Below are positions 21,005-31,819 of a stretch of 64,000 nt of DNA, in pieces. The translations under genes were made by a program, and so were the position numbers. The DNA is from Fragum whitleyi (lineage: Eukaryota; Mollusca; Bivalvia; Cardiida; Cardiidae): assembly GCA_948146395.1 (NCBI GenBank), contig OX411544.1, positions 56,199,360-56,263,359 of the forward strand, in the 5' to 3' direction. Position 1 is the stretch's first letter, and every line of letters starts with the position of its first letter. The notes under the pieces were generated by a model. The model was not told the DNA's origin and did no database searches. It saw only the letters and a list, made by a program, of their open reading frames with translations.

Positions 21005-21088
21005 ATACAATAACGTTGGTTTACAAGGTAAATTGTAAACTTTCTTAATGCGCTCTTTAAACCTGTTTTATATATTTCGAACAAATGG

Positions 21089-21214
21089 CACGAGAACCTA
21101 ACAGTAAAAAGTTGATTTCACGTCTCACCGCGCAAAATCTACCTATTTATAAACGAGTATAGGTAGATTTTGAGCGGTGGGCCGTCAAATCTACTTTTAA
21201 CGGTTAAATTTCCG
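21089..21214. repeat. Hairpin with ~58-bp arms
   Basis: CACGAGAACCTAACAGTAAA through GCGCAAAATCTACCTAT pairs imperfectly with ATAGGTAGATTTTGAGCGGT through TTAAATTTCCGTG. The loop is only about 10 nt. It looks like a complete foldback element. Confidence 0.65.
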
Positions 21215-21629
21215 TGCTTTTCTTTCAAATTAGATAAAACAGACATAACAAAGATACAAATTACTTTCAAAAGAAACTTAGTGCTTGTTTTAGATCTTAT
21301 GGTTTACTCATAGACCCATGGTAATGGACTCAACGCCTAGGTCAGAGCTCAGTTTTGAAAATACACCTATATTGATTTACCCTGACAATATTGACAAAAA
21401 TGGTCACTCTTAAAAAACATGTTACTTCTACCGACATAGATTTGTTATAGGCGTATTTTATTTTTGTTCACTGCTTGAATCAATGCTTTTGAATTAGACA
21501 GGGAATTATAGATATATCTTGAATTATCATTATTTTTTTATTTTTTCATTTGCTTAATTTGTTCACGATAGTGTGAGCCATCCCCTTTGATAATTAATCT
21601 CAGTTCTTAATTTTAACATGAACAAAAAG

Positions 21630-22097
21630 ATGAAAACAATTATAACCGTACAGTAGAGCCACAATACTGTTGCCGAATCGTCATATATCAAATTCCAACA
21701 AATTGAATAAAAATAGAGACAAGATGGTGTTTTTTAACAACCTTTCTCGGCTGTTTGCGCACTGAATCACCAACTGTTGGTGATGATTTGAATAAATCAA
21801 ATGCCATCATGAGGATGTGAGGTTCGTTCATAAATTAGCGTTTTAGTATCTCTGCGCTCTAACATGAAAACAATTACAGGCGTGCAGTAAAGCCACAATA
21901 CTGAAGCAAATTTTTCACATATACTAAATGGAAACAATTTGAAAATAAATACAAACAAGAGGGTGGGTTTTGACAACTCTTGGCAACTATATCCACACTG
22001 AATCAATAACTTATGGCAATGATTCGAATAAATCAACTGCGATTTCGAAGATGTGAGGTTCATTCATAAATCAGCATTTTAGTCACTCTGGGCGCTA
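21630..22097 (+). repeat. 234-bp tandem duplication
   Basis: ATGAAAACAATTA starts at 21630 and again at 21864. Both units run through CAGTA.AGCCACAATACTG, AATAAATAC/AAAATAGA, CAAGA.GGTG and GATGTGAGGTTC.TTCATAAA to T.TGCGCTCT / TGGGCGCTAG. The two copies are clearly diverged. Function unknown. Confidence 0.7.
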
Positions 22098-22959
22098 GTA
22101 ATTTGCCACATACATGTACTTTGACCAAAGTTTTCGATTGCTGCAAAGACTAATCCATGGTGTACATTGCAATTTTTCGGGCATTACCCAATACACCAGG
22201 GTAACACAGAACAGTAAATCATCATGCTTACATGACCTGTTGAACAGTTGTGATCAGGCAATTTAAATTTACCACTAAAAATTATATTTGTGCGAAATAA
22301 GCCTTAGCTGAACAACTCCTTTTTCACATATATTCATATATGACTTTACATACTAATACGGATGTTATTTTTGAAATATGTAGGCTGGAATGAATCTATC
22401 AAAATAATTTATAAAAAAAAATCCAGCGATTATATGTTATGGTAATCATGAAAACAATATTAATGATGTTAAGGCCAACGTAACATGTCCTTACTAAACT
22501 AGCAAACAATTAATGATATTCATTCAAAAGAAGAATAATATTCATTTTTTCCAAAATATTCTTTAAAAAATAACTATCAGTATTCGAGCATATCGATGAT
22601 TCAGCATGAAACATTAACTACTTTTATGTTAATAGCAAGATACAATTGTTTTGTGCCAATCAATCGATATGAGATGAATATATTTTGTTGTGCAATTATT
22701 TTCTTCCAATTTTATAATCTATAACAAGTCAAAGTAAGTGCTATGCGTTGTTCACTGGAATGTGCTTATGTAATGATGCAACAAGTGAAGCAAGACTTCT
22801 ATTTAGTTATTCATGGTTATAGGATGTATTCTTGCCTTCCTTTTTGTCTTTCAGGAAAAAAGATCAAGTTAAAATGATTGTCTACACAAGGATTCCGCAA
22901 ATTTAATATTTGATTTGTCAAAACATGTCAGAACAACGGAAATACGATATTTGTGCAAT

Positions 22960-23772
22960 ATTGGCTGCCATCTTAGAGCACATTAATACTTCATATATGG
23001 TTATATGTAAATTTTCTAATTTCAAAAATCGACTTGTATTTTCATTTGTAGAATTGATTCCTATACTTGATTAATCAATTATAACTATTGATTAATTTTG
23101 CAACCCCAACATTTTTACAGATATGTTTATAGGCTACTATCTCGAATACTATTCATAATTTATCATTAAAGTCAGCAATTTGTGAAACAACTTTGAAATT
23201 TGCATTGAAACCATTTTTGATGGCGCAAAAATATTCTAAAATTCTGAGTAATACACAATTAACTTCAAATCTTGTCTTTCCTGGCTTCCATCTTCAAATC
23301 AATAATTAATGTAACAATAGATGAGAGTTGACATGGACCTGATATTTAAAAGCATGAAACCAATTACAAATGTTTACAGAATAAGCCCTCAAATCCTTTC
23401 CTAAGATTCTTCACTTGGGTCAAGAAAAACTTGAAACGCCATTTAATAATCCAATTTGGCTGCCATCTTGACTACCATACTCTTTTGTAATGTCGTAATA
23501 TGCATTTTTTATGTCATATACTTTTTATCTCGAACTTAAACAGCAAACAAACAACAACAAAAACATTTAAAAGGGCGTCTTGTGATCTACCAATCTATTA
23601 GCGTAACATTCGAAAGTCCTGGCTGCCATCTCGAATTTCTCTAAATGTTCAATGATGACGAGATGTCATCAGCCAGATTCTTGTAAGGGAAGGTGTTAGC
23701 TACAAGAATTAGTCAAGAAAAAAAACTTTGAACCCTACTTCTGGGTCAAGATAGATACCTGTCGGACTATTA
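22960..23772 (-). repeat. Right arm of the large inverted structure, YY1-like cores reversed
   Basis: TGGCTGCCATCTT and close variants occur at 22962, 23282, 23457 and 23620: the reverse complement of the left-arm core. Spacing is about 163-175 bp, with one position (about 23120) missing. The outer margin 23640-23772 mirrors 16130-16262. Arms and intervening DNA span about 7.6 kb. Confidence 0.6.
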
Positions 23773-24020
23773 TTACTAGAGAAAGAAAAAAAAGACAGTT
23801 ACCATCGAATTTTATAAAGTATCCACTGAGGTTCTTCCGTTGAAGTGACATTGGCGATAGTTTACAGTTAACACGTTAATATTACCTTTGTTTGTGCTTT
23901 TGTATCCCAACAGATTTTAAAACTAGTTCAAATATAATTTAAAAATTATAGTATTAAGAAAATACCTCGAAATCATTTACGGATGGTTTGCGATGTTATA
24001 ACAGGAGTAATTTTTATGTC
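23772..24020 (+). repeat. Segment Y, shared with 30210-30450
   Basis: Blocks ACTAG.....AGTTACC, GTTGAAGTGACATT, AAACTAGTTCA.ATATA, ACCTCGAA.ATCATTTACGG and ATGGTTTG.GAT..ATAACAGGA are shared with 30210-30450 in the same orientation. It lies just outside the right arm here, and just left of the 3.9-kb element there. Confidence 0.55.
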
Positions 24021-24413
24021 GATCATTTTATTTTTACTTTGGCCTTTGGTTTGTTTTATATCGAAATGATTAATTGACATTTTTTAAAGCAACTGTCCAT
24101 AAGACATGATATGTTTTTTTCTTTTTGATTGCCCGAACCCGAAAACAATAACTTTGCTGAATGCTAGGGGAATTCGGACTTCATACATAGCATAGCGTGT
24201 GCGTTTCTTCCGACGTCATCAAGAGATTTTCACAAACGATAACATGCTTAAGGGGGCCTTAATTCGTTCAAACGAAGTAAATGACTCCAGTATTTAATAC
24301 ATTTGAAATAATCAATTGTGAATAAAGGAAGCCTTCTGTATGTTCCAAGTGCTGTTGCACGATAAATATGATAATTAACACCTAGATAATATTTAACAAT
24401 TCAAATTGAGTTT

Positions 24414-24448
<35 letters not shown>

Positions 24449-25500
24449 CAATGGCATCGCTTTACTAAAACACACAGATTTCCCATGCTATTGGCGTGAC
24501 CATTGCACAAAAAAGTCTCTTTACGACAACTTACTATTAAGCTTTTTGACATTGTTTGATAGAAGCAATAGCCTTTTGAGCCTACGTTTTAGATGCTGCC
24601 CTCGCTGCTGACCACGAAAAGGTGGGCATGAACATAATCCCAATTAACTTTTAAGTAGACAATGTGTTAATTGACTTTCCAATATAAAACCACCGTTATA
24701 AGTCACACAGTAGAACTGCATTAAAAAACAACAACATAATTTGTTTCTTTTTCATATTAACTTACATGCCGGTCGTTACAGCATTTTAATTTAGTTGTAA
24801 CTTTTCGGCAGTATCGGCGCATGTAGAAATCATCATACATAAGACAGAAAACTCCTCTGTGTTTGAGAAATATAGATACTAGATCCACAGCTTTCTTTAA
24901 GTTGTTTGAGTAAGGCATTCATACATATTAAAAAGATAACAGGTGAGTTCAAATCGCCTTGTCCGGTACCAATATACTCGACATTGTGGAAAACGGAAAG
25001 ATGCTTGTAACAAGCGATTTCTCCCGCATTGTATTTAAGTGCATGAATGATTCTTTTTTTTTCAAATTGCGTGTCTGAAGTCTATTTCATGTTAAACCTT
25101 AAACCAGGATTTTGACCCTCAAAAATCTGATAATATCCAAATTTGACCCCTAAAATTTGCTATTATGTTGGTCACTTTGAATTTTCAATTTTTCAAAATT
25201 GAATCTTAATACTACTGAATATCATAAAATTCAATCTATTTTGATTTAATATCTACTTCATGTCCTTATAAAAGATTCATATGAAATATGAATCTCTTAT
25301 AAATTTATGAAGGGAAAATAAAAAAAAGTCAATGACCATTGTCAAGTTACTTTTTACACCCTTGACTTACTTTTTGACCCCTTCAACAGCAGTTTTGACT
25401 CCTACAAATTTGCAGGCAAGGGGTTTAATGACTCCTGAATTTGAAAAGCCTTCGTATACCCTACATGCAAATTGTCACAAAATACGCCCGTAATACGGCT
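24021..25500. other. AT-rich spacer with a long T-run
   Basis: A run of about 34 T at 24415-24448 could be the tail of a minus-strand retroposon, but no body was recognised beside it. A short palindrome (AAGATTCATATGAAATATGA / ATCTCTTATAA) lies near 25265-25305. Nothing coding is seen. Confidence 0.4.
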
Positions 25501-25504
25501 AGAT

Positions 25505-25735
25505 CTCCAATTATAAAGAACAATAATGGGGAATAACTAAAAAATAAGCTGGCTAGAGTAACAGTTACGGTGCTTGCTCACTATACCCCGTTTATAACTG
25601 CCAAGTTTCAAGTTAATCGGACATATGGTGACAGAGTCATGCTCCGGACAAAGAAGTGGATGTCGATCGCCCGCCCACCCGAAATCCAGACGCCCGGACA
25701 ACAGACGCCCGGACGCCACGAGTGATCACAAAATA
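25505..25735 (+). repeat. Probable dispersed repeat end with CCGGACG motifs
   Basis: The segment runs from GGCTAGATCTCC to ACGCCCGGACAACAGACGCC and CGGACGCCACGAG. It is more GC-rich than its surroundings, and includes TGCCAAGTTTCAAGTTAATC, a phrase similar to CCAAGTTTCAAGTGAATGCC in the element inside the SINE at 5408-5690. I take it as part of a related transposon family. Confidence 0.35.
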
Positions 25736-25913
25736 CTATCTTTCGACGGGCATATTTTAATGGAAAGAGATAAATTCATGTTTGAGAATACAATTGTGTC
25801 TTCCATCTTATATTAAAGATTTGTTTCTGTTTCAATCAAATAAGCAAAAGATATTTTAGTAAATTTCCCACAATTTTTTAAATACAAATGTAGTTGTACC
25901 TGTAACAAATTAA

Positions 25914-26051
25914 CCAGCCCTGTGTTCAGGATGTAAAAGCGTTTCGCGAGCGCTTTGAGATTATACCCCGCTTTGCACGTGCAAGTACGTGCAAAGCGAG
26001 GTATCATTTCGAAAGCGCTTCGTTAACGTTTTCATCCTGAACGCAGGGCAG
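25914..26051. repeat. Palindromic family B
   Basis: A near-perfect 138-bp palindrome: GCCCTGTGTTCAGGATGTAA...TACCCCGCTTTGCACGTGCA, then the reverse complement ending CATCCTGAACGCAGGGC. Here the next-to-outer block is AAGCGTTTCGCGAGCGCTTT, a sub-type also seen (altered) at 53470-53605. The centre contains CACGTG. Confidence 0.8.
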
Positions 26052-26468
26052 ATTTCATCGAAAGGTCAAGCTCTAGTGGCTAATCGAATTTAATCAACAA
26101 TTATAACGAATTACTGTTTAGGAGTAATACATTATATTGTATTTTAAGTAAAAATGACATATTAAGTGGTTTCAAACAAACGGTCAACGTACGATATTGA
26201 GTTAATAATTCACCTACTTTTCCCTGAGATCACTTACTTGGTTTCACACGGAAATAAAAAAAAGAATATTTGTATATAAAATTAATACCACTACCGACCA
26301 TAAAAGTTTATCGTTTATACATGGGCGTTGGCATTTAAACATCTTATTTTGGTTTGATTCAAACTATTCGAAAAGAGAGAATGTTCCAAACACCGTTCCT
26401 GTGAACTTAAGTTGAAACCAGCCCTCTAATATAAAAATGTACTTAAATGAAAGGACTTAAATCACCAA

Positions 26469-26530
26469 AGGACATAAAGACACACACGCGTTGTAGCCAT
26501 AATAGCCTATAATGATTACAACGTGTGTCC
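26469..26530. repeat. Hairpin
   Basis: GACACACACGCGTTGTAGCC pairs with ATTACAACGTGTGTCC around TATAATAGCC-like loop sequence. Probably a mini foldback element. Confidence 0.5.
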
Positions 26531-26624
26531 GTCTGTACGTCCTAGGGCCTAGTTCAGCTAGGATTCTTCCATTGGAGCAATAACAGTTAAGAACATCGAG
26601 AAATTGACAAATTGGCTGATTTTG

Positions 26625-26990
26625 AAATGATTTCGGAATGGATTTAAATAAGTGTGATGGGCGAATTTGAATGATATTCAAGGGAGGTAAAACATAACCG
26701 ATCATTTCGTTCAATTGATTGAACGAAATCAGCGATATCGTTTAAACTCCTCTTAAAAAAATATACGTACTTTTCTAATTTTGTGTCTTCGTGGACAAAT
26801 CCGACGCTTAGAAATCAACACAAACCAATAAAACCATGCAATTATTCGATCGATTTGATTAAAGTGTTGATCAATTTGGACGATTTCGAAGAGTTTTTGA
26901 ACGATTTCGGATTTGAGCGATTTTGAGTGATTGGAATAAATGAATGAAGCGCTGATTTTGAATGGTTTAGATCGAGATGATTTTACCCCA
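26625..26990 (-). repeat. Foldback family D, near-complete
   Basis: Includes the central hairpin (GGGAGGTAA...TTCGTTCAATTGATTGAACG), the shared phrase TTGTGTCTTCGTGGACAAAT, and the arm (GATTTTGAGTGATTGGAATA, AATGAATGAAGCGC, ATCGAGATGATTTT). The order equals that of the copy at 42085-42485. Confidence 0.65.
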
Positions 26991-27099
26991 ATTTCATGAT
27001 GGGGTTAACTGTCCAAGTCTGTTTAATCTATAGTTGGTAGGCGACAGAGATAGCGTATCCACAGCCACAACATAATGGACAGATTTAGACACCGGTATA

Positions 27100-27330
27100 G
27101 TGAATAATATATATACATATATATAAATATATATATTTATTTCACACCTAAACAATTTAGACCAATGACATCGCTTTTTTTGCATCACGTGAGAGTGAAA
27201 TATTTAGATCCATATTGTACAACCAGAACGAGGCTTCTGTGCAATACGGATTTTAATCCAAAACGAGACAATCTATAATGTACGATGAAAGTGAGGCAAG
27301 CTATATTGTACGATGAAAGCGAGGCTGCAG
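27100..27330. repeat. TA-rich microsatellite and a ~30-bp tandem pair
   Basis: 27106-27140 is an imperfect (TA)n run. At 27268-27325, TATAATGTACGATGAAAGTG and TATATTGTACGATGAAAGCG, each followed by AGGC, form a two-unit tandem repeat. Confidence 0.7.
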
Positions 27331-27765
27331 TCCTGAATATAGCTATCGCCACTTTTCGCAGCCTTTTAAATGTATCAAACCCTCTGTTTGGAGGTATTGA
27401 AATAATTTTGATATTGAGAAGATTCTTGATTTCTTAATTTGTTACATTGTTTAGCAAGTAAAAGAAGAATTCAGTGTCATAGAGGGACGCAAAATTGTTG
27501 TTGTTTCTTGATTTTAGAATATCAATTGTTCACGTGAAAATGTACGTTTCAAGCGACGAACGGGGTCAACCTGTTTTATGTTAATTACATATCATAATCA
27601 GTAAGCACTTATCGATTTGACACATGCAATAAACATTTCATGTGGAATTCTATTTTTAGAACAAATGTTTGTTTCAATTTCAACATGTTCATAATGATTT
27701 GCATTTGAAGCCCTTATACAGGTCATTTTGGATCTATTCCCTTTGTCTCTCTCAAATGCCGCAAA

Positions 27766-27840
27766 TCAAACCCTGCAGAACCAGTCTATATTTTGACTCG
27801 GCTATCGCCTCGTCAAATGTAGATTGGTTCTGCAGGGTAC
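27766..27840. repeat. Hairpin with ACCCTGCAGAACC ends
   Basis: ACCCTGCAGAACCAGTCTAT with ATTTTGAC pairs with GTCAAAT and GTAGATTGGTTCTGCAGGGT. The loop contains CGGCTATCGCCTC. No second copy was noticed. Confidence 0.6.
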
Positions 27841-28080
27841 TCATCCAATAGAATTCAGTATTGTACACGATCATGTTAAATAACCTCTTAGTATTTACAT
27901 TCATCATTTATTACATAATGCTTTTCGTTTAATAGCAAACAGGAAGCTTAAACTGCTTATTGCAACTGCATAAACGGCTGAAATAAAATATCCATCTTGA
28001 TAACGGAGCAATATACTGCTTTAAGTTTTTCTATATTTGAGGATAATGCATGTAAACAGTGAGATCCAATTATAAACATT

Positions 28081-28086
28081 TTTATT
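28081..28086 (-). promoter_or_regulatory. Candidate poly(A) signal of PAQR copy 3
   Basis: AATAAA on the minus strand, 64 nt past the stop codon at 28150, in an AT-rich context. Position and motif fit a cleavage signal. Confidence 0.4.
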
Positions 28087-28149
28087 TGTATTATTGCTAT
28101 TCTTTAATTTAATTTTTAGAGTTAAATACACTATATAAACAAACAAAAA

Positions 28150-29157
28150 TCAGCCTCGTTTATTTTCTTCTATAGAATTTTGAACTCTTGGTGTTAGTAG
28201 GATAATTGTTGTTAAACTTGCTACATACAAAACAGTTAGACACAAGAACGTATCATATATATCTGGAGTACAATGTAAATTAGCACGTGATTCGTAGTCT
28301 GTAAATAATGCTTTAAACTCGAGCCACTGCGTAACTATTACAAGAACGTGGAATATCTGATGACTCTGGCCAACGATATCAAATCTCCCCGGGAAGAATC
28401 TCTCCGGGATGTGAAAGACAAATGTCAACGTCATTATTATGAGGAAAAGAATAACCATGGATATGTGGTTCAACGAATTCAAACTACACTCAGGGGCACG
28501 AAAACACGTGACATAGCGGTATGCCGAAGGTACGAAACCTAGAGTGCCTTCTGCAATTAGACCAAAACTTACTAGAAGTTTAGTGTGGTATTTATTCGGG
28601 TTGTGACCGAAATAAATTTTGTAATAACAAGCATTCAGAAAATTCAAATAAGAGAAGATGGCGTGTACTTTTGAAGAATATGTTCCAAATGTATCATGCA
28701 TAAATTTATCCGACACGCCATAATAGGAAAGAAAAGCCATACCGTATCCCCAGATTACCGCGCCCAAATAATCAAACTTGAATGCAAGAAAGTTTACAGA
28801 TGCTGATTTAGCATAAATCAAATGCGCAATGGCACTGTTGAATAGCGCGATACAACAGCATGTCCCGAATCCGAGTGCAGTCCACTGTATCTGCGCACCA
28901 CGTGATCTGTAAAAGAGGAAGTAGTAAACAGTCTGAATTGCGATAAAAAGTAGTCCGATACACTGTGTCCATATATTGATGGTTTCGTTGTGAAGCTGAA
29001 ATAAACTCATGAAATAGTAGCTCCATGGTTGATCAGTAAGCCTGTATCCTCGCCGAATGAACGGGAGATGAAGCTGGATCGGGATTTTCGAAAGAGTAAC
29101 CGTGCGAATGAATAATTTTCTTTTGTCATCGATGTTCTTCTTTTCTTGTTCAGCCAT
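28150..29157 (-). CDS. PAQR receptor, clade A, copy 3
   Basis: A 335-residue PAQR-family membrane protein starting MAEQEKKN. The open frame extends 21 codons further up, but the upstream bases include a splice acceptor (TTTGTGTTTTACAG ending at 29172). The closest paralogue (copy 2) begins at the same place with MAKQERKN, so the start is set at 29157. The opener RGYRLTDQPWSYYF lies at 36-49, HNETINIWTQ at 56-65, and the zinc set is His112, Asp129, His266 and His270 (SHQIFH). The cysteine pair is C218/C224. The C-terminal helix (TVLYVASLTTIILL, 308-321) is intact, which makes this copy the reference for the frameshift in copy 2. Eight hydrophobic segments are visible in the same order as in copy 1. 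Ligand unknown. Confidence 0.95.
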   Translation of the reverse strand: MAEQEKKNIDDKRKLFIRTVTLSKIPIQLHLPFIRRGYRLTDQPWSYYFMSLFQLHNETINIWTQCIGLLFIAIQTVYYFLFYRSRGAQIQWTALGFGTCCCIALFNSAIAHLIYAKSASVNFLAFKFDYLGAVIWGYGMAFLSYYGVSDKFMHDTFGTYSSKVHAIFSYLNFLNACYYKIYFGHNPNKYHTKLLVSFGLIAEGTLGFVPSAYRYVTCFRAPECSLNSLNHISMVILFLIIMTLTFVFHIPERFFPGRFDIVGQSHQIFHVLVIVTQWLEFKALFTDYESRANLHCTPDIYDTFLCLTVLYVASLTTIILLTPRVQNSIEENKRG

Positions 29158-29186
29158 GAGGAATTGTTTCACTGTAAAACACAAAT
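29158..29186 (-). other. 5' UTR and splice acceptor of PAQR copy 3
   Basis: The acceptor TTTGTGTTTTACAG ends at 29172 on the minus strand, leaving a 14-nt leader. It decides between the two possible start codons (29220 and 29157). Confidence 0.6.
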
Positions 29187-29432
29187 GAAGTTTATGGTCA
29201 TTTTTTATGCATTTTCTCATAAAAAGACATACTGATGATAAACAGATCGTTGCTAATCTGAAATAAGATTAATCAATGCAGACGTTTATAAAGAGATGTT
29301 TGATGAAATTCGACTTTTTCCGCTATGTATTTTGTTTCAATCATTCTTGTGGACGGGATAGCTTGAACAATCTGTAGTTGTGAATTATAGGTCTCCCTCC
29401 AAAGTTTTGCTCTTTGTTTCCTGTACAATTCT

Positions 29433-30176
29433 TAATCTTATAACTAAACAATTATCCGTGCGATAACATCCCATATGATATTTTCATGATATCACATTTT
29501 TAGAACAATGACATAATGCGGTTATTTTTAGAAACTTACATTTCTGTTAGAACCATGGACGAAAACAAGGCAAATAGATGTTATAACATAAATATGATAC
29601 GAACTAAGTGTATTGTATGAAAAAAATATCTAACTCAGTTGAGGAAATTGATAATTTTCTCGACAGAGCCTCGACAATTATCAATTCCCCCAACCTCGTA
29701 AGATATTTTTTCACACAAAACAATAAGTAAGAATTAAAGTATATATAAATATCGCATTTTGGAGGTAAATATTCGTGACGTAGATAAAGGGGCCGATCCA
29801 GCGATCCACCAATTGTCCCTCCATTAACCAAATATTGATAACACAACTATATTCATGCACAAAATAGTTCTATAAAAAAATCTCAAGAATAGTTATCTTA
29901 AACTCATGTTGTCGAAAAAAGAAATTTTGTGTATAATTAGTTAATTATCAATTCCCACAACCGAGTTAGATGTTGTTTCATACAATGCCCTGAGTACGTA
30001 TTATATTTATCTTATACCCTCTATTTGCCTTGTTTTTGTCGATGTTTCTAACAGAAATGCAGGTTTCTAAAAATAACCGCATTATGTCATTGTTCTAAAA
30101 ATATTCATGTGATATCGTAAAAAATATCATATCGGATGTTATCATACGGATAATTGTATAGTTATAAGATGAATGG
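29433..30176. repeat. Family E, inverted pair
   Basis: 29433-29728 (+) and 29930-30176 (-) are inverted copies of the repeat also found at 474-779. Each contains GCGGTTATTTTTAGAAAC, CATTTCTGTTAGAA, GACAAAAACAAGGCAAATAG-like text and TTGATAATT/AATTATCAATTCCC. The 200 bp between the copies is unmatched. The pair could be one foldback element with ~250-bp arms or two insertions. Confidence 0.65.
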
Positions 30177-30209
30177 TTATATCTCGCATGTTATTTCTAT
30201 AGAACACAT

Positions 30210-30450
30210 ACGATTTCTAGTAAAAGCATAGTTACCTATGAATCTTACAAAAGTTGTTCCATTGAAGTAAAATTTGTGTTACTCACAGGCAAGTTAATAC
30301 CACAATTGACTTTGCCAGTGTTTTCCCTAGATTTTGAAACTAGTTCATATATACAGAAATTAAGTATTTTGAACACACCTCGAACAATCATTTACGGATG
30401 GTTTGTGATAACAAAACAGGAATAGTTTATTACGATCGAAATAAAAATTA
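30210..30450 (+). repeat. Segment Y', partner of 23772-24020
   Basis: See the partner segment for the shared blocks. Here it precedes the 3.9-kb element by about 110 bp. Confidence 0.5.
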
Positions 30451-31819
30451 GGCCAGTCATACATATATATACTGAGCCATTAGTATACTGAACATTTCTA
30501 TTCTGGACTCGGTTACGATCACGTTGTATCACATAAAAGGTCATGAAAGATCATATATATACTCAAGCGTAATGAAAACGCACCACACAAAAACTAGCAC
30601 AAACTGTCCTATGTTATAAAATTTTCAATCAACTCATTTTTATTGAAGACAGGCTTGCCTGTCTTTCAATTTGGGGATCGTCGCCATCGGATTTTGCTAA
30701 CATACTCATACATGGGTCATTACGCTAAAAAAAGTAGACCCATTCATTAAAAAACGGGGCAAAAATAATCATTAGTGTAGTAATGTACCGTAAAATTTTG
30801 ATGCTGACCTAAATTCTGGCCTGGAGTGAACACGTGATTTATGCAGAAGTCGCCTGAAGAACCGTATTTTGCATTCGTTCGTGGTGCTGTTTTAGGGCGT
30901 TTTGGGCTGCAATCTTTTGCATTTGCTCCGAAAATTCAATTGCATCTTACAACTGTTTTTTATGCATTGGCAAGCTATTTTCAGCTCCCCATTTAAGAAT
31001 CGTTATTTCTCGTTAAATTGTGCGTTTGTGTGTCCTAAAGGTTGCTTTATTTATCCGTCTCCCGGGCCTGTAGTAGTTTAAATGGATAAATATTTAAACA
31101 GTACAAGGCTATTTGAATAAACTCGTAAACCCTCGGATTTTCCTAGGTTTGAATTTTTACTTGAATTCACGGAGAAATCATTTCGATGACTTTTCAAATT
31201 ACTTTATTATTAGGCTTGTTATGTCTATCCAAATTGTACGGCCTATATAGTTGTATCACGCATGCGCGACCCCGGTTTTGAGTTTCCGCTTTTGTTCTTG
31301 ACAATTTTCTGACAATAACAAAAACTGTTTTGGAAACTTGTGTGGATTTATTTGTAATATTCTGGAGTGGACTTTGAAAGAATTCTACTCGAGGTGGCAA
31401 CTGCTGTAGCTCGGGAGTTCATTTAACAATCTGTCATTTTGACAGTTTTGTCAAAGTTGATAGTTCACCGGATAGTTCAATCCGAATCTTGATCTAGAAA
31501 AGCAGTCCCGTGGAAAAGGCCTGAAAGGTTGGTTGTCTTAACAGGTTGATGTACTAATTTGTAGTTAAACTAATTTTCTATTTAGTGAGACCATATGCAA
31601 CAAGAATAACCTGAAATGATGATCGAAATATCTCAATGGAGAATGAGAATAGGATGTTTCACTCCTGTAAGAAACTTAATAGCAATTCTCTGTAAGCACT
31701 TACACTTTTAAAAAGGGAGTGTGGCACGCTGTGTCTCAAATTTTGATAAAATTTAAACATGAGAATAGGGCTGACCCAAAAGTAAAAATAAGATTAAAAA
31801 ATTCTTCAAATCACTTCTG

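Noticed and set aside
19057..21038. Several 60-90-codon frames on both strands
   Set aside because: All lie in the 63-bp satellite and repeat with it.
28348..28542. Frames antisense or out of frame to PAQR genes (also 3660-3926, 4378-4563, 12081-12323, 28808-29026, 39677-39955, 50002-50322)
   Set aside because: They are shadows of the real coding frames.
29158..29220. Upstream ATG for PAQR copy 3 (21 extra residues)
   Set aside because: A splice acceptor lies between this ATG and 29157, and the paralogue starts at 29157's equivalent.
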